Origin: Silene conica
Taxonomy: Eukaryota > Streptophyta > Magnoliopsida > Caryophyllales > Caryophyllaceae
Assembly (NCBI GenBank): GCA_029255685.2
Contig: CM055314.2
Span: 71,932,815 to 71,996,814 of the forward strand
Reading direction: 5' to 3'
DNA: 64,000 nt
The notes under the pieces were generated by a model that saw only the letters and a program-made list of their open reading frames with translations, was not told the origin of the DNA and made no database searches. Below are positions 39,097-48,127 of this stretch, one piece after another. Position numbers and translations under genes: made by a program. Every line of letters begins with the position of its first letter. Positions within the stretch are counted from its first letter, which is position 1.

Positions 39097-39264
39097 TTAA
39101 TTTCGAGCTCTTTTTTCCGTGTTTTATTATTCAAGATATCCCTTTTCTTGTCGTGCTCATATTTTTTTGGGTTGTTTTGGGCTGTCATTGCCTTGTTCCA
39201 CCTGCTAATCACTAGGACATAAACGATGCCTACTCATTATGCCATATTTCTGGTCTTTGTGCAG

Positions 39265-39389
39265 TTGCTATACAGGAAGTACAACACAAACTTCTTTGTC
39301 AGTTTGTTGGGCAAATGGAAGGAATCTGAGTATGGCGGTCAATCAATCCCAGTTGGTGGTCTTGCTTACTATGTTACCGCACCAACCAG
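39265..39389 (+). pseudogene. SEC61A-like: SEC61 alpha translocon fragment
   Basis: After an acceptor TTTGTGCAG the frame reads LLYRKYNTNFFVSLLGKWKE then SEYGGQSIPVGGLAYYVTAP. This is the cytosolic loop and following membrane entry of Sec61 alpha, the ER protein-conducting channel. The fragment stops at TS, where family sequence would continue with LADM. It is a single captured exon lacking the rest of the channel. Confidence 0.88.
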
Positions 39390-40445
39390 CATTGAGTTTT
39401 TCCTTAAAACGATATGAAGGTATTTGAGACATATGATCAGCTTAGGGGATAGAACCGAATTTGGCAATTGAGCTTTTGAACGAGGTGAGAGGATTGGGTA
39501 TTCGACCTTACCATTACCTATAACATTCCTCATGGTTTATTTTCTACGGTGTGCACTCTTCATGTTGTCATGGTCATTGTTTTGTTAATTGTATAGAAAT
39601 ATTGGAAGCCAAAGTGCCTGTGTTTGCTGTCTTCAATTCTGGTTCTTTAGGAATTATACCCGACTTCACATTCATGTTGTGTGCTTATCTTTCAACTTCT
39701 GTAGTTCATCTTCTATGAATTATCTTCTTTGTTTAAAGTATTAGCATATGAATCCGAGTATAACTACAATCTCTCTTACTTATGTTCTAGGTTGTTTCCT
39801 CTTTTGAGCTTCTGATTCAGGATTTTTGAATGTGGAAACTATTGAATGATTTCTAATGGATAGCAATAATTGATAATACGGGGGAAAATATCGTGTTGCC
39901 ATATTGGTTTATTTACATATATTTCTACAGGTAAAATTTGGGGCCTGCTCTCCGGAAAGTGGTGGCTGAGAGTCTGAGACGGCTGCGATAGAATTTGATG
40001 AATAGTGATATGTCCGCACAATGAAAAAAAGGAACGACTTAGGTATGGGTCATCTTGATCACATTAACAAAGCCTGTAAACTCTATTTTGCGCACTATGG
40101 TATTAAAGTAGTCTAAAATGGGAGTGTATAATCTTTTTCTGATGCAAAAAGAAGAAAACTGAAATGGGGTAATCTTGGATTGAGTAAAGTTTTTGGCAAT
40201 GTATGATATTTTTATGTGAGCTTTCGTTAATTATATTGTCTCACTATGCTTAGGCTGTTAGGAATGGTAAATTCGCATTAGGAGTTAGGTTTATGGCGTC
40301 ACGGTGGCAGCAGTGAATAATTTTTTTTTTTTTTGTTTTTTGGTAAAAGTAAGTGAATAATTGATCAACTTATTTGGTTACTAATATAATGATCTCAACA
40401 ATTACTACTTAAGTGTGCTTACTTGCTTGCTTGTGGATTTGTTAG
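39390..40445. other. Intron-like sequence, no recognisable exon
   Basis: Non-coding, T-rich sequence between captured exons. A purine-rich segment near 39930-40000 (AAATTTGGGGCCTGCTCTCC) may be exon-derived but is not recognisable. A long T-run lies at 40321-40334. Confidence 0.4.
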
Positions 40446-40561
40446 ATCTCGAAGGATGAAACCCATCATTGTGGATCCTGGACTCTACCTTTCAGAAAAG
40501 ACTGGGATGTTCTACGCCACTCAGAAGCACGGCTTGCCAACTGCTTATCAGTTGTTCTCAG
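40446..40561 (+). pseudogene. Unidentified captured exon
   Basis: Bounded by TTAG (acceptor) and CTCAG|GTATCT (donor). The frame MKPIIVDPGLYLSEKTGMFY then ATQKHGLPTAYQLFS has protein-like composition. I do not recognise the parent family. Position and orientation match the other captured exons. Confidence 0.45.
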
Positions 40562-40732
40562 GTATCTCTACAGTTTCTCTTGGATACCTCTCTGATTAAG
40601 GAACAAAATGGTTTTACCCGTTGCCAATGCCCCAGTTCACAAACTCCAGTTTTATTGTAATTTGCTACGTACTGTACCTTCATTCTTAATTACGTCCCTC
40701 TACTGAATGAGCTCGGTTAAATTTCTGCTCAG

Positions 40733-40831
40733 GACATAAATGAGGCTCGGTGGGATGCCCTTATTGCATTATTTGGACAGGATAATAAGAGGGTGATAGA
40801 GCCATGGATAAGCGGTATGGGGAAAGCCTGA
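40733..40831 (+). pseudogene. Unidentified captured exon
   Basis: After TCTGCTCAG the frame reads DINEARWDALIALFGQDNKR then VIEPWISGMGKA and a stop. The composition is protein-like, but no family is recognised. It may belong to the same parent as the exon at 40446, since the two are 170 bp apart. Confidence 0.4.
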
Positions 40832-42032
40832 AAGGGTGTTTACCCTTCAATTTTTACTATGTTAAGAACAACTTTGATTTGGCTCGTCGGAGGGAAAAAA
40901 AATTGTTTCTGCATAGCATATCAGACCCTCATGCGAAATTTCAAGCGAACAGGCTTCCAACAGATTTTGATAGCATTGAAATTTCAATAAATTAGAACAT
41001 TTAGTTATACAGTTGGTATCAAAACGCTCTGAAACGGGTTAATCGTGGGAACACGCCCCATATCATTCAAATTCAATAAATGAAAGTTACTACAAAAATT
41101 TCAAACGGGAAAGAGTGGAGGAAACAGTCAACTTAGCTTCTTATACTTCATGCCATAGCCTGTTCTCACGTTTTGATAGTACCTGACTTTAATTTTACAA
41201 TCAGCGATAATTTGATGGTCAATTTGCAGACGCTAGAGTTCTAAATGTCTCATGTTTGGGGGTTTGATGGTAATCACCCTCAATGTCATGGCCGAGGAGA
41301 TTTTGAGAAATGTGATTTATTTTCTAGGCTAATCTAGCACAGGGTGTGGCTTTTCTGGTTAACCTTGCGCTCCCCGTGTCCCCTTGATAACATATTAGTA
41401 CTGGTTATGAAAACTGAAAAGGGAAAATTTGCTCTTTAGAAATGGGTGATAGTGATGATACCCATCTGTGGTCAAGGTTATATTGCATGTGTAACCTGTG
41501 GTCTGTGGCTTTTAGGACTTCAAACACTGTTTCAGCCAATTTTCAGCCATTATACACTATGAGCTTATTGATTTGGGAAGTCACATATTGTTATTGAAAT
41601 GACTTGGTTCTTATATGATCTATTTCTCTTTGCAGAGAAGAAGAAATCTGGTGCGGACACTGCTTTTGTAAATAATGACCACTGTCTTGCTGGTGAGAAC
41701 CAAGCTTTTTTTTTTTATAATCTGTACATGATTATACTTTGGTGCTTGCATCTGCATATTTTCATATCCCCATCCTGTATGTTAGCAATGCTCATTACGA
41801 ATCGTGAATATATTTCCGTATTCTGGTATGTTAGCTATGTTCATTACGAGTCGTGACCCTGTTCATGATACCACTACATCTTTGATCAACTTGCTTTTTC
41901 ATCCAAATCGTGCTATGCTCCCTATTTTTTGTCTGTAGTATAATTGGAGAAATGGGTTTGTTGAATTAGCTAGGAATAACGTTGTGTTCATATTAGATTA
42001 TCGTGATACCCGGCTGGTGTTAGGATCTAATC
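40832..42032. other. Intron-like sequence of the captured block
   Basis: Mostly non-coding. A splice-flanked piece near 41636-41690 (EKKKSGADTAFVNNDHCLAG, ending TGCTG|GTGAG) may be a further exon of unknown origin. A duplicated GTATGTTAGC-ATG-TCATTACGA motif lies at 41778 and 41826. Confidence 0.35.
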
Positions 42033-42504
42033 TGAGTTGTAAAACCCCTCGCGAAAGCGGAAATATAAACATACAAAAGTACTAAAAATGCAGCGGAATT
42101 AAAACTTTTTAACATAACTAACATGCGAGGTGAATTAAAAACTGTAACTGAAAGTAAAATACATATACAAACAGCCTGGGATGGTACATCCCTACACGCA
42201 CTCAACTGAAATGTAAACTAAGTCTAGCTAACGTAAACGTGTAAGTCAATCGATGAATAGGATCATCGCTCGCTAGCTCCATGCAACCCTCTGCCAACCA
42301 CCTGTCATGTACCTACATACATGTAAACATGTACGCCACAATCAGTGGGGAGTGACTAGAGTTCTCCTAGCCACCTTTTGTGACAACACGTAACACATAA
42401 AACAATACAGAATACTCCAACATATATCAACATGTGAAGCATAAACATCTCATCAACTGATCTCATATTATCATGCAAACTCTAGTGCACGGCTCTCAAC
42501 CAAC

Positions 42505-43475
42505 TTCATAAACCGTTAGGAAGGAGAGCCGGTTTCCCTCCTGGTTACCCAGTCGGGGGGTCTTTCAATCCAACTATTTATGAAACTGATCATAGAGTCA
42601 TCCAATGCCTTGGATGAACAAACTATATCTCAAACAATATAAACATCAACTTCATCATGCATATCTGACACTGTACCAACCTAGGCAAGCAGATATAACA
42701 TAAGCACTGGCAATGGGTCCAGAGGTGAACTTAACACATATCCCACTACCAAACAATGTCGGGTCCAGAGGTGAACTTAACACATATCCCAACATGCAAA
42801 TCAAGTAAAGGGTCCAGAGGTGAACTTAACACATATCCCTATACATACAATTCGAGAGAAGGGTCCAGAGGTGAGCTTAACACATATCCCTAATCACAAT
42901 TCAGTAATGGGTCCAGAGGTGAGCTTAACACATATCCCACTACAAACAAATGTCGGGTCCAGAGGTGAGCTTAACACATATCCCAACATGCATTCATAAG
43001 CAAAGGGTCCAGAGGTGAGCTTAACACATATCCCAATGCTACAAACAAGTATTGGGTCCAGAGGTGAGCTTAACACATATCCCAATACACAGTTATCGCA
43101 CAACGGGTCCAAAGGTGAGCTTAACACATATCCCGTGTACGACAACCGATCACGTGTCAGGTCCAGAGGTGAGCTTAACACATATCCTGACACGCCACAA
43201 GCAAAACACGTAACGGGTCCAGAGGTGAACTTAACACATATCCCGTCACGCGACATATAAAACACGTAGTGGGTCCAGAGGTGAGCTTAACACATATCCC
43301 ACCACGCGACAACCAATGTAACCACTAAGATCCAAAGGTAGAAACTAACCTATGGTTCTAACTTCTTAAACCTCTAATCAACACTTAATTGATCCCGGGA
43401 ACTAAGACGAGGGAGAGCCGGTTTCCCTTTCGGTTACCCGACCGGGGGGTCTCTATCCTTACTCCATTCCCGAAC
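42505..43475. repeat. Direct repeat pair flanking the twelve-copy array
   Basis: GAGAGCCGGTTTCCCT followed by GGTTACCC-G-CGGGGGGTCT occurs at about 42524-42565 and 43413-43453, on either side of the array. The copies have different outer arms: TTCATAAA/TTTATGAA at 42505-42512 and 42577-42584, and CGGGAA/TTCCCG around the second. Confidence 0.75.
42715..43303. repeat. Twelve-copy array: constant core, complementary arms
   Basis: The 30-bp unit GGG-TCCAGAGGTGAGCTTAACACATAT-CCC recurs twelve times with period about 45-56 bp, starting at about 42715, 42761, 42810, 42861, 42909, 42955, 43006, 43054, 43105, 43159, 43215 and 43271. A few copies have AGGTGAAC or CCAAAGG. Between units the sequence varies in length and content. 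The bases flanking each unit pair with one another: GTATTGGG/CCCAATAC in copy 8, CGTGTCAGG/CCTGACACG in copy 10, CGTAACGGG/CCCGTCACG in copy 11. Copy 10 changes GGG and CCC together to AGG and CCT. Confidence 0.92.
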
Positions 43476-43604
43476 CCAATATAGTGTTGCCCGCACACCG
43501 GGGACCTCAAATACATGTCACGGGTATACAAAACGAATTTCAATTAAAACCGATCAACCGTTTAAAAGTTACGATCGAAAACCATAAAACAGCCTTCAGG
43601 GATT

Positions 43605-43975
43605 CCCAGCCGGTCGGCCGGCTGGCAATCCCCTCAGCCTATGCCCTTTTCAAAAACAATGAAACATCACAAAGGACTCCCAGCCGGTCGGCAGGCAGCC
43701 GGTCGGCCGGCTGGGACTCCATTTCCCTAGCCTTCTCTATTTCGTAAACAACCCATATGCACTCCCAGCCGGCTGGCAGGCGGCCGGTCTGCCGGCTGGG
43801 CTCCCTTTCTTCTTAAGTTTTCGCAAAGCAACACAATACCAATTGACTACCAGCCGGTCGGCAGGCAGCCGGTCGGCCGGCTGGCAGTCCAAGGCCAATT
43901 CTCAAAATTTCGCAAAACACACAATACGCACTCCCAGCCGGTCGACCGGCGGCCGGTCGGTCGACTGGCTCGGAG
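43605..43975. repeat. Five G+C-rich palindromes in the solo LTR
   Basis: Units built from CCAGCCGGTCGGCCGGCTGG occur at about 43608, 43679, 43764, 43851 and 43934. Four have an inserted GCAGGC(A/G)GCCGGTC middle. Each is self-complementary and separated from the next by 40-55 bp of A+T-rich sequence containing AACA(A/C)-like motifs. The last copy has GTCGAC in both halves in place of GGCCGG. The contrast in base composition with the surroundings is striking. Confidence 0.85.
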
Positions 43976-45005
43976 AGCCTGTAACGGAATTTCGCAAATC
44001 GCAATATGTTTGAAAACTTCATAAATCGACACACAAACTTCAAAATTGCTACACATGATGTTTACCCAACATTACTAATCATCAATTACATCCTATCTAG
44101 CAGCAAACAAGTCCCATAACAATCCTCAAACGAATTTAACAAGTATCCGTCGCAAAATGTGAAAAACTGAAAATGAACTTAAGAACATATAACAACATCT
44201 TAAAGCATGAATTCTTCACATATTAAACATCCTAAACATGTTACTAAGTCCTTTGAACAATGAACATTAATAAAAATCAGAAACTAACACAAGAATCACA
44301 ACAAGAGTGCTAATATTCACACAAAGGCCGAGTTATCTCATTATTGTCACCTTTTAGCTTCTTAAACCAACAGGAATCCGACTCCAAGCTGCTCCTTTTG
44401 TCCAAGTCCGCACTAGGAACACAACAAACCCCTTAAATCTCGAAAAACGTGACCTTAGAGTCACGGCCAGATTATAAGACGGAATTATTTTGGGTAAAAA
44501 CTTACCTAGAAAGATGGAGGGCGAGAAGAGGAATCCGTGGCCGCGAAAATCGTCTCAATCGGATAAGAAATTAGGATTTTATGAGAGTTTTAAGGTTTGG
44601 AGGAGAAAACTAAAATGGTGTTTGTTACAAATCTGAAAAATGAAATGAAGGAGGGAGGTAGAAGATGGTGGGGTTAGGGTTTTGTGAGGAAAAAGAAGGA
44701 AAATGGGTCCATTAACAAGTTAGGCCCATATGACAAGTTTTAAGACGGTTTAAGCTAAAAACACCGACTTAAGGTAACTATAAACTTAAGACGATATAAA
44801 TATTTCCGGACTATGAAATTAAATTGCTAAGACGTAAATTACGCAATTAATTAAAATCTTATTTAAATCCTTTTAAATATTCCCACATAAATTAATCGGT
44901 TATTTAAATGAAATACCAAGAATTACGAAATATAAATTATTTCTCGAACTTGAACTTAAAATCTTTAAACTTCCGAATCCCGAAATATTGGGATGTTACA
45001 TGAGT

Positions 45006-46004
45006 GGTTTACGAGTTGTTGATTTGAAGAAATAGGTATGACTTCGACTGTTTGAAGTTCAACTAAGTAAATAGGTAGGAGTTTGATCAAAATAAAAGGG
45101 GTTGTTGATCTATCTATCTATAATGTTGGATAGTTGGTTTATGTTATTTGGTTGTAAATCTCCTTTTTAGACGGTCCACCTCAACAATTGCCGTGGTAAT
45201 TTCCGGTACTCAGTGGCAATATGGTCTTGCGACCCAGATTTAATACCTGGATTGAATAACAAAAAAATGGTTGCTACAATGAAGGATGTGCACAAAGATA
45301 ATTGAATTATCTGCATATGGGTTAGTTAAACTTATGAACCGAACCAACCTGCATTTGAATTGTGTCAACCATGTGATTCTTGGAGATATGTTGATACTTC
45401 TCAGAGTCAACTTTCTTGTGCACGCGAGCACACCATTAACAGTTTTTAAAGTAATACTTTGTATATGGTTTCACACAATGAAATTGTTCTACTGTGTACT
45501 GGTATGCTTCTCTCAATGCGAGAGATGAACAAATATTTATTCGACCCCAGAACAGTAAGAGGTTTTTTGGGTGGTATTACCTTCGATTTTGATTTTCTAG
45601 GGTTTTAATTGACTTTCTGTGTTGTTATTGGCACTGCTTCAATTCTAATCTTCTGTTTTTAATTAAGTTTTCTGAATTTTGTTAGATTTCCTATTGATTT
45701 TGATTTTCTGGATTGTTTTAGGTGTCGTGATTTAATTTTGAGGGAAACAAGAGTAGCGGAGATAACTTCCATGCAGCTCCAACATTGATCATTCACAAGA
45801 TTTTGTTAGAAACGACATTAAGGAATGGTTGTGCTCGCTTTGTGTTGTCTTGATTTATCAAACGACTCTTTTAGTGAAACTGACCGATGGAATCCGTGTT
45901 TTAGCCGTTGTATTTGTTTTAAATCAGTGTTGTTCTTGTAGGTTATCAACATCGTTTCTGTTCAAAGTTACGAAAATCTCTTTTCTCTTAATATTTGCAA
46001 GAAA
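45006..46004. other. Captured-block sequence, no firm exon
   Basis: Splice-like boundaries occur near 45169 (CTTTTTAG before ACGGTCCACC), but no family is recognised in TVHLNNCRGNFRYSVAM or its other frames. The segment near 45515-45605 recurs at 47018-47115. Confidence 0.35.
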
Positions 46005-46260
46005 GATATTGGATGTGATGGTTGGAGAATTGATTTTGTCCGTGGGTTTTGGGGAGGTTACGTCAAGGACTACATTGATGTGAGTACACCTACTTTGCTG
46101 TGTGGGGGAGTACTGGGAGTACTGGGACTCCCTTAGCTATTCTTATGGAGAGATGGACTATGACCAAGATGCCCAAAGGCAGAGAATTATCAACTGGATT
46201 AATGCTACTGGTGGAATTGCGGGGGCTTTTGATGTCACCACCAAAGGGATTCTTCATGCG
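46005..46260 (+). pseudogene. AMY3-like: Plastid-type alpha-amylase (AMY3-like) fragment
   Basis: The frame DIGCDGWRIDFVRGFWGGYV then KDYIDVSTPT precedes EYWDSLSYSYGEMDYDQDAQ and RQRIINWINATGGIAGAFDV then TTKGILHA, ending at a GT donor (46260). GWRIDFVRG contains the catalytic Asp and GEYW the acid Glu of GH13 alpha-amylases; the DYDQDAQRQRI region matches the AMY3 group. A frame change lies near 46095-46110, where GAGTACTGG is also duplicated. Only the catalytic core exon is present, so it is a captured and decayed fragment. Confidence 0.9.
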
Positions 46261-46748
46261 GTGAGTCGTTTACGTGCTTTAGTCGTGAATCATGATGGTA
46301 GTATGATAAAGTGTAATTTCGTGCGTGTTTTAGTCGTGATGGTGCTATGATAAAGTGTAATTTCCGTGTGACTGGAATCGTGACTCCAACAATGACGTAT
46401 ACCAGATTTCATTAATTATTTCAACTGATTTTTAGATGATAAGTGGTCTAATTGGCCTTATCATTTGGGTTGGTATACTGGCATTTTCATTAAGCTTAAT
46501 ACCATGATGTTAATCTTGTAACCTGATTCTTAGCCACTGAGATTTGAGGATATGTGAATCAAACCTTCAATCTGGATATATGACATTCCTACAATATCAT
46601 ATGTATAACCAATATGATATTGTATTAAGTTAAAGAATGGGTGCAGGGTGCAGGCACTGTACAAATGCATTACCTTAATGTAATACTGAATTAAATTCTT
46701 TTTTCTTAAACTATCAAACTAGCATGTTGTGATAATGCTTTTATACAG

Positions 46749-46844
46749 GTCATGGCAAACGCTAACGCTGATACACCAGAGGACGCCTTGGCAGCAAGAA
46801 ACAATGGTGCTGAAGAGATTGGCCTTTGTAGAACTGAGCACATG
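46749..46844 (+). pseudogene. PPDK-like: Pyruvate phosphate dikinase exon fragment
   Basis: A perfect 96-bp exon between TACAG and GTAATT reads [20 protein letters not shown] then [12 protein letters not shown]. This is the PPDK segment [12 protein letters not shown]...[12 protein letters not shown] in the PEP/pyruvate-binding domain. It is open and keeps both splice sites. The rest of the gene is absent and unrelated exons lie on both sides. Confidence 0.9.
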
Positions 46845-47293
46845 GTAATTTCCATTCTTTCCTACCGAAAAACTTGCCCCATATATTTGGTTAATTAGAG
46901 GGGTCCTTAAGTAATACTAAATTAAGTTAAATAATGGGTGCATGGTGCAGACACTCTATAAATGCATTACCTTTTCTAAGTTTTTGCATTAGATATTTGA
47001 TGACAAACTTATTTAACTCAATGCGAGAGATGAGCAAAGATTTATTTCGACCCGAGAACAGTAAGGGGGGTTTTGGGTGGTATTACCTTCGATTTTGAAT
47101 TTCTAGGGTTTCCATCGACTTATTTTATTCAGAGGCTGAGCTCCTTATATTTCCTCCAAGAGTTGCTTATAATATTGGGCAAGTGTTTCTGTTGGGAAGA
47201 TTACTGTAAAGTAAAAAAGAGTGTTCAAGCTTATTTAGAAAAATCTTGATTTTCCCATACCAACTTTCTGCCTTTTGAAACTTATTTGAACAG

Positions 47294-47400
47294 GTACCTA
47301 AAGGGCATGTTTGGATACAAGCAGACAACATATATGCATCAAACGATTCACGACGCTCCGCTGCAGTTCCTTATGAACTTATCGAACGAAAAGCAGATCA
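47294..47400 (+). pseudogene. IMP1-like: Mitochondrial inner-membrane protease 1 fragment
   Basis: After the acceptor GAACAG the frame reads VPKGHVWIQADNIYASNDSR then RSAAVPYELIERK. This matches the C-terminal signal-peptidase I domain of plant IMP1-type proteases (VPKGHVWVQGDN-YAS-DSR---PVPYGLI). The family then has a hydrophobic ending that is lost here. The catalytic Ser and Lys lie in earlier exons that are not present. Confidence 0.85.
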
Positions 47401-47911
47401 GTGCTATACTACTGGTTTGAAAAGTAGCAGCAAGTTTTGATAGCACAAGGCATACGTATGCTACAGCATTTCGTATGCCCAAGCATTTTGCTAGACTTTG
47501 GATGTGATCGATGGTAGTTTAGAACGGAAGACTACAAGGAGCTTTCATAGGCAATTTTAGATTGTTTACAATACCTTGTATTAGATGTTGTCGCATATGT
47601 ACTTTGTTTTTGATATATTGCATATTCTCCAGTATTAGTCTCTGTTATGATTTCGTACATTCGGACGTACTTTATATGCTAAACTTATGAATTCCTAATA
47701 AAAAATGCCCCTTTTATATTCGTAATATTCAATTCCAGTATTAATAATAACTATCAGGATAGGGAGTTTCTTGCATGAATATAAAATCATGGAAACGTTT
47801 CCTGTTACCCAGTCCTTATGTACCTTACACCTTATAGATAAACTATAAGATTATAATCAATATATGAAATTATGAATATTTACATAATACTAAATTACGT
47901 CCCTTGTAATT
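47401..47911. other. 3' part of the inferred Helitron, non-coding
   Basis: A+T-rich sequence between the last captured exon and the terminal hairpin. No recognisable exon is seen. A 3'-UTR-like sequence of the IMP1-like parent may be included. Confidence 0.5.
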
Positions 47912-47941
47912 CGCGCGCATCGCGCGCTGAATAACAACTAG
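47912..47941 (+). mobile_element. Helitron 3' terminus
   Basis: A 6-bp G+C stem CGCGCG-CAT-CGCGCG (47912-47926) is followed by 11 nt and CTAG (47938-47941), with T next. This is the canonical Helitron 3' end in sequence, spacing and strand. It closes the block of captured exons. Confidence 0.85.
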
Positions 47942-47945
47942 TATA

Positions 47946-48127
47946 GTAAGTCTTGCTTGTGACGGGTGACCATTTGTGACGGATATTTTGTGAGATAAAA
48001 TGGATACAAAATGAGTTAGTGGAGAAAGGGGACCACATGAATAGTGTCAGAGAAAGAGAAAAAGTGGGTATTTTGTGAGAGGAAACGGTATCCGTCACAA
48101 TATCGCCGTCACAAATGAGAATTTGTG
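47946..48127. mobile_element. Mutator-type MITE, TGTGACGG family, 182 bp
   Basis: An 11-bp direct repeat CAACTAGTATA flanks it (47935-47945 and 48128-48138). The interior contains TTGTGACGGATATTTTGTGA and the inverse TCCGTCACAA. The same sequence is present inverted at 52017-52210. It inserted across the Helitron/host junction, duplicating the CTAG terminus. Confidence 0.85.

Larger units (their letters stand above)
42038..45000 (-). mobile_element. Solo LTR of 2963 bp with internal hairpin arrays
   Basis: Plus strand starts TGTAAAACCCC and ends GATGTTACA, with a perfect 5-bp duplication TGAGT at 42033-42037 and 45001-45005. TG...CA ends and the 5-bp duplication indicate an LTR; no internal region or second LTR is present. 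Reading on the minus strand it starts TGTAACATCCC, a start seen in some plant gypsy-type LTRs, so I assign minus. It contains a twelve-copy repeat array (42715-43300), five G+C-rich palindromes (43605-43975) and a duplicated 48-bp block flanking the first array. It could alternatively be a non-autonomous LTR element lacking an interior. Confidence 0.8.
45510..47115. repeat. Dispersed duplications around amylase/PPDK fragments
   Basis: A segment of about 95 bp with TCAATGCGAGAGATGA, GAACAGTAAG and GGGTGGTATTACCTTCGATT occurs at 45513-45605 and 47018-47110. A second pair, with TTAAGTTAAA-AATGGGTGCA, occurs at 46623-46700 and 46910-46975. The copies have diverged by a few per cent to tens of per cent. 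They indicate local template switching or successive captures. Confidence 0.75.
24200..47941 (+). mobile_element. Inferred gene-capturing Helitron (later interrupted)
   Basis: Plus-strand exon fragments of at least six unrelated host genes are packed between about 24.4 and 47.4 kb. Several keep recognisable splice sites and most are already broken by stops or shifts. The block ends in a textbook Helitron 3' terminus (47912-47941). Such capture of same-strand exons is the known signature of plant Helitrons. The 5' TC end was not firmly found; 24200 is only an approximate limit, with TCTATAACCC near 24211 a weak candidate. The copia element (30061-39096) and the solo LTR (42038-45000) were inserted later. 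More than one Helitron could be involved. No Rep/helicase is present. Confidence 0.55.

Noticed and set aside
42894..43265. Open frames on both strands encoding repeated peptides (for example SRGELNTYP)
   Set aside because: They arise from the tandem repeat array, whose period keeps frames open; there are no start context, splice sites or known domain.
42715..43303. CRISPR-like array of regular repeats and variable spacers
   Set aside because: The unit spacing superficially resembles repeats and spacers, but the DNA is plant nuclear, inside an LTR with target duplications. The spacers are largely complementary arms, and no cas gene exists.
43484..44056. Pro/Ala/Arg-rich frames over the G+C palindromes
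   Set aside because: They reflect the palindromic repeats read on both strands and are not conserved in frame between units.
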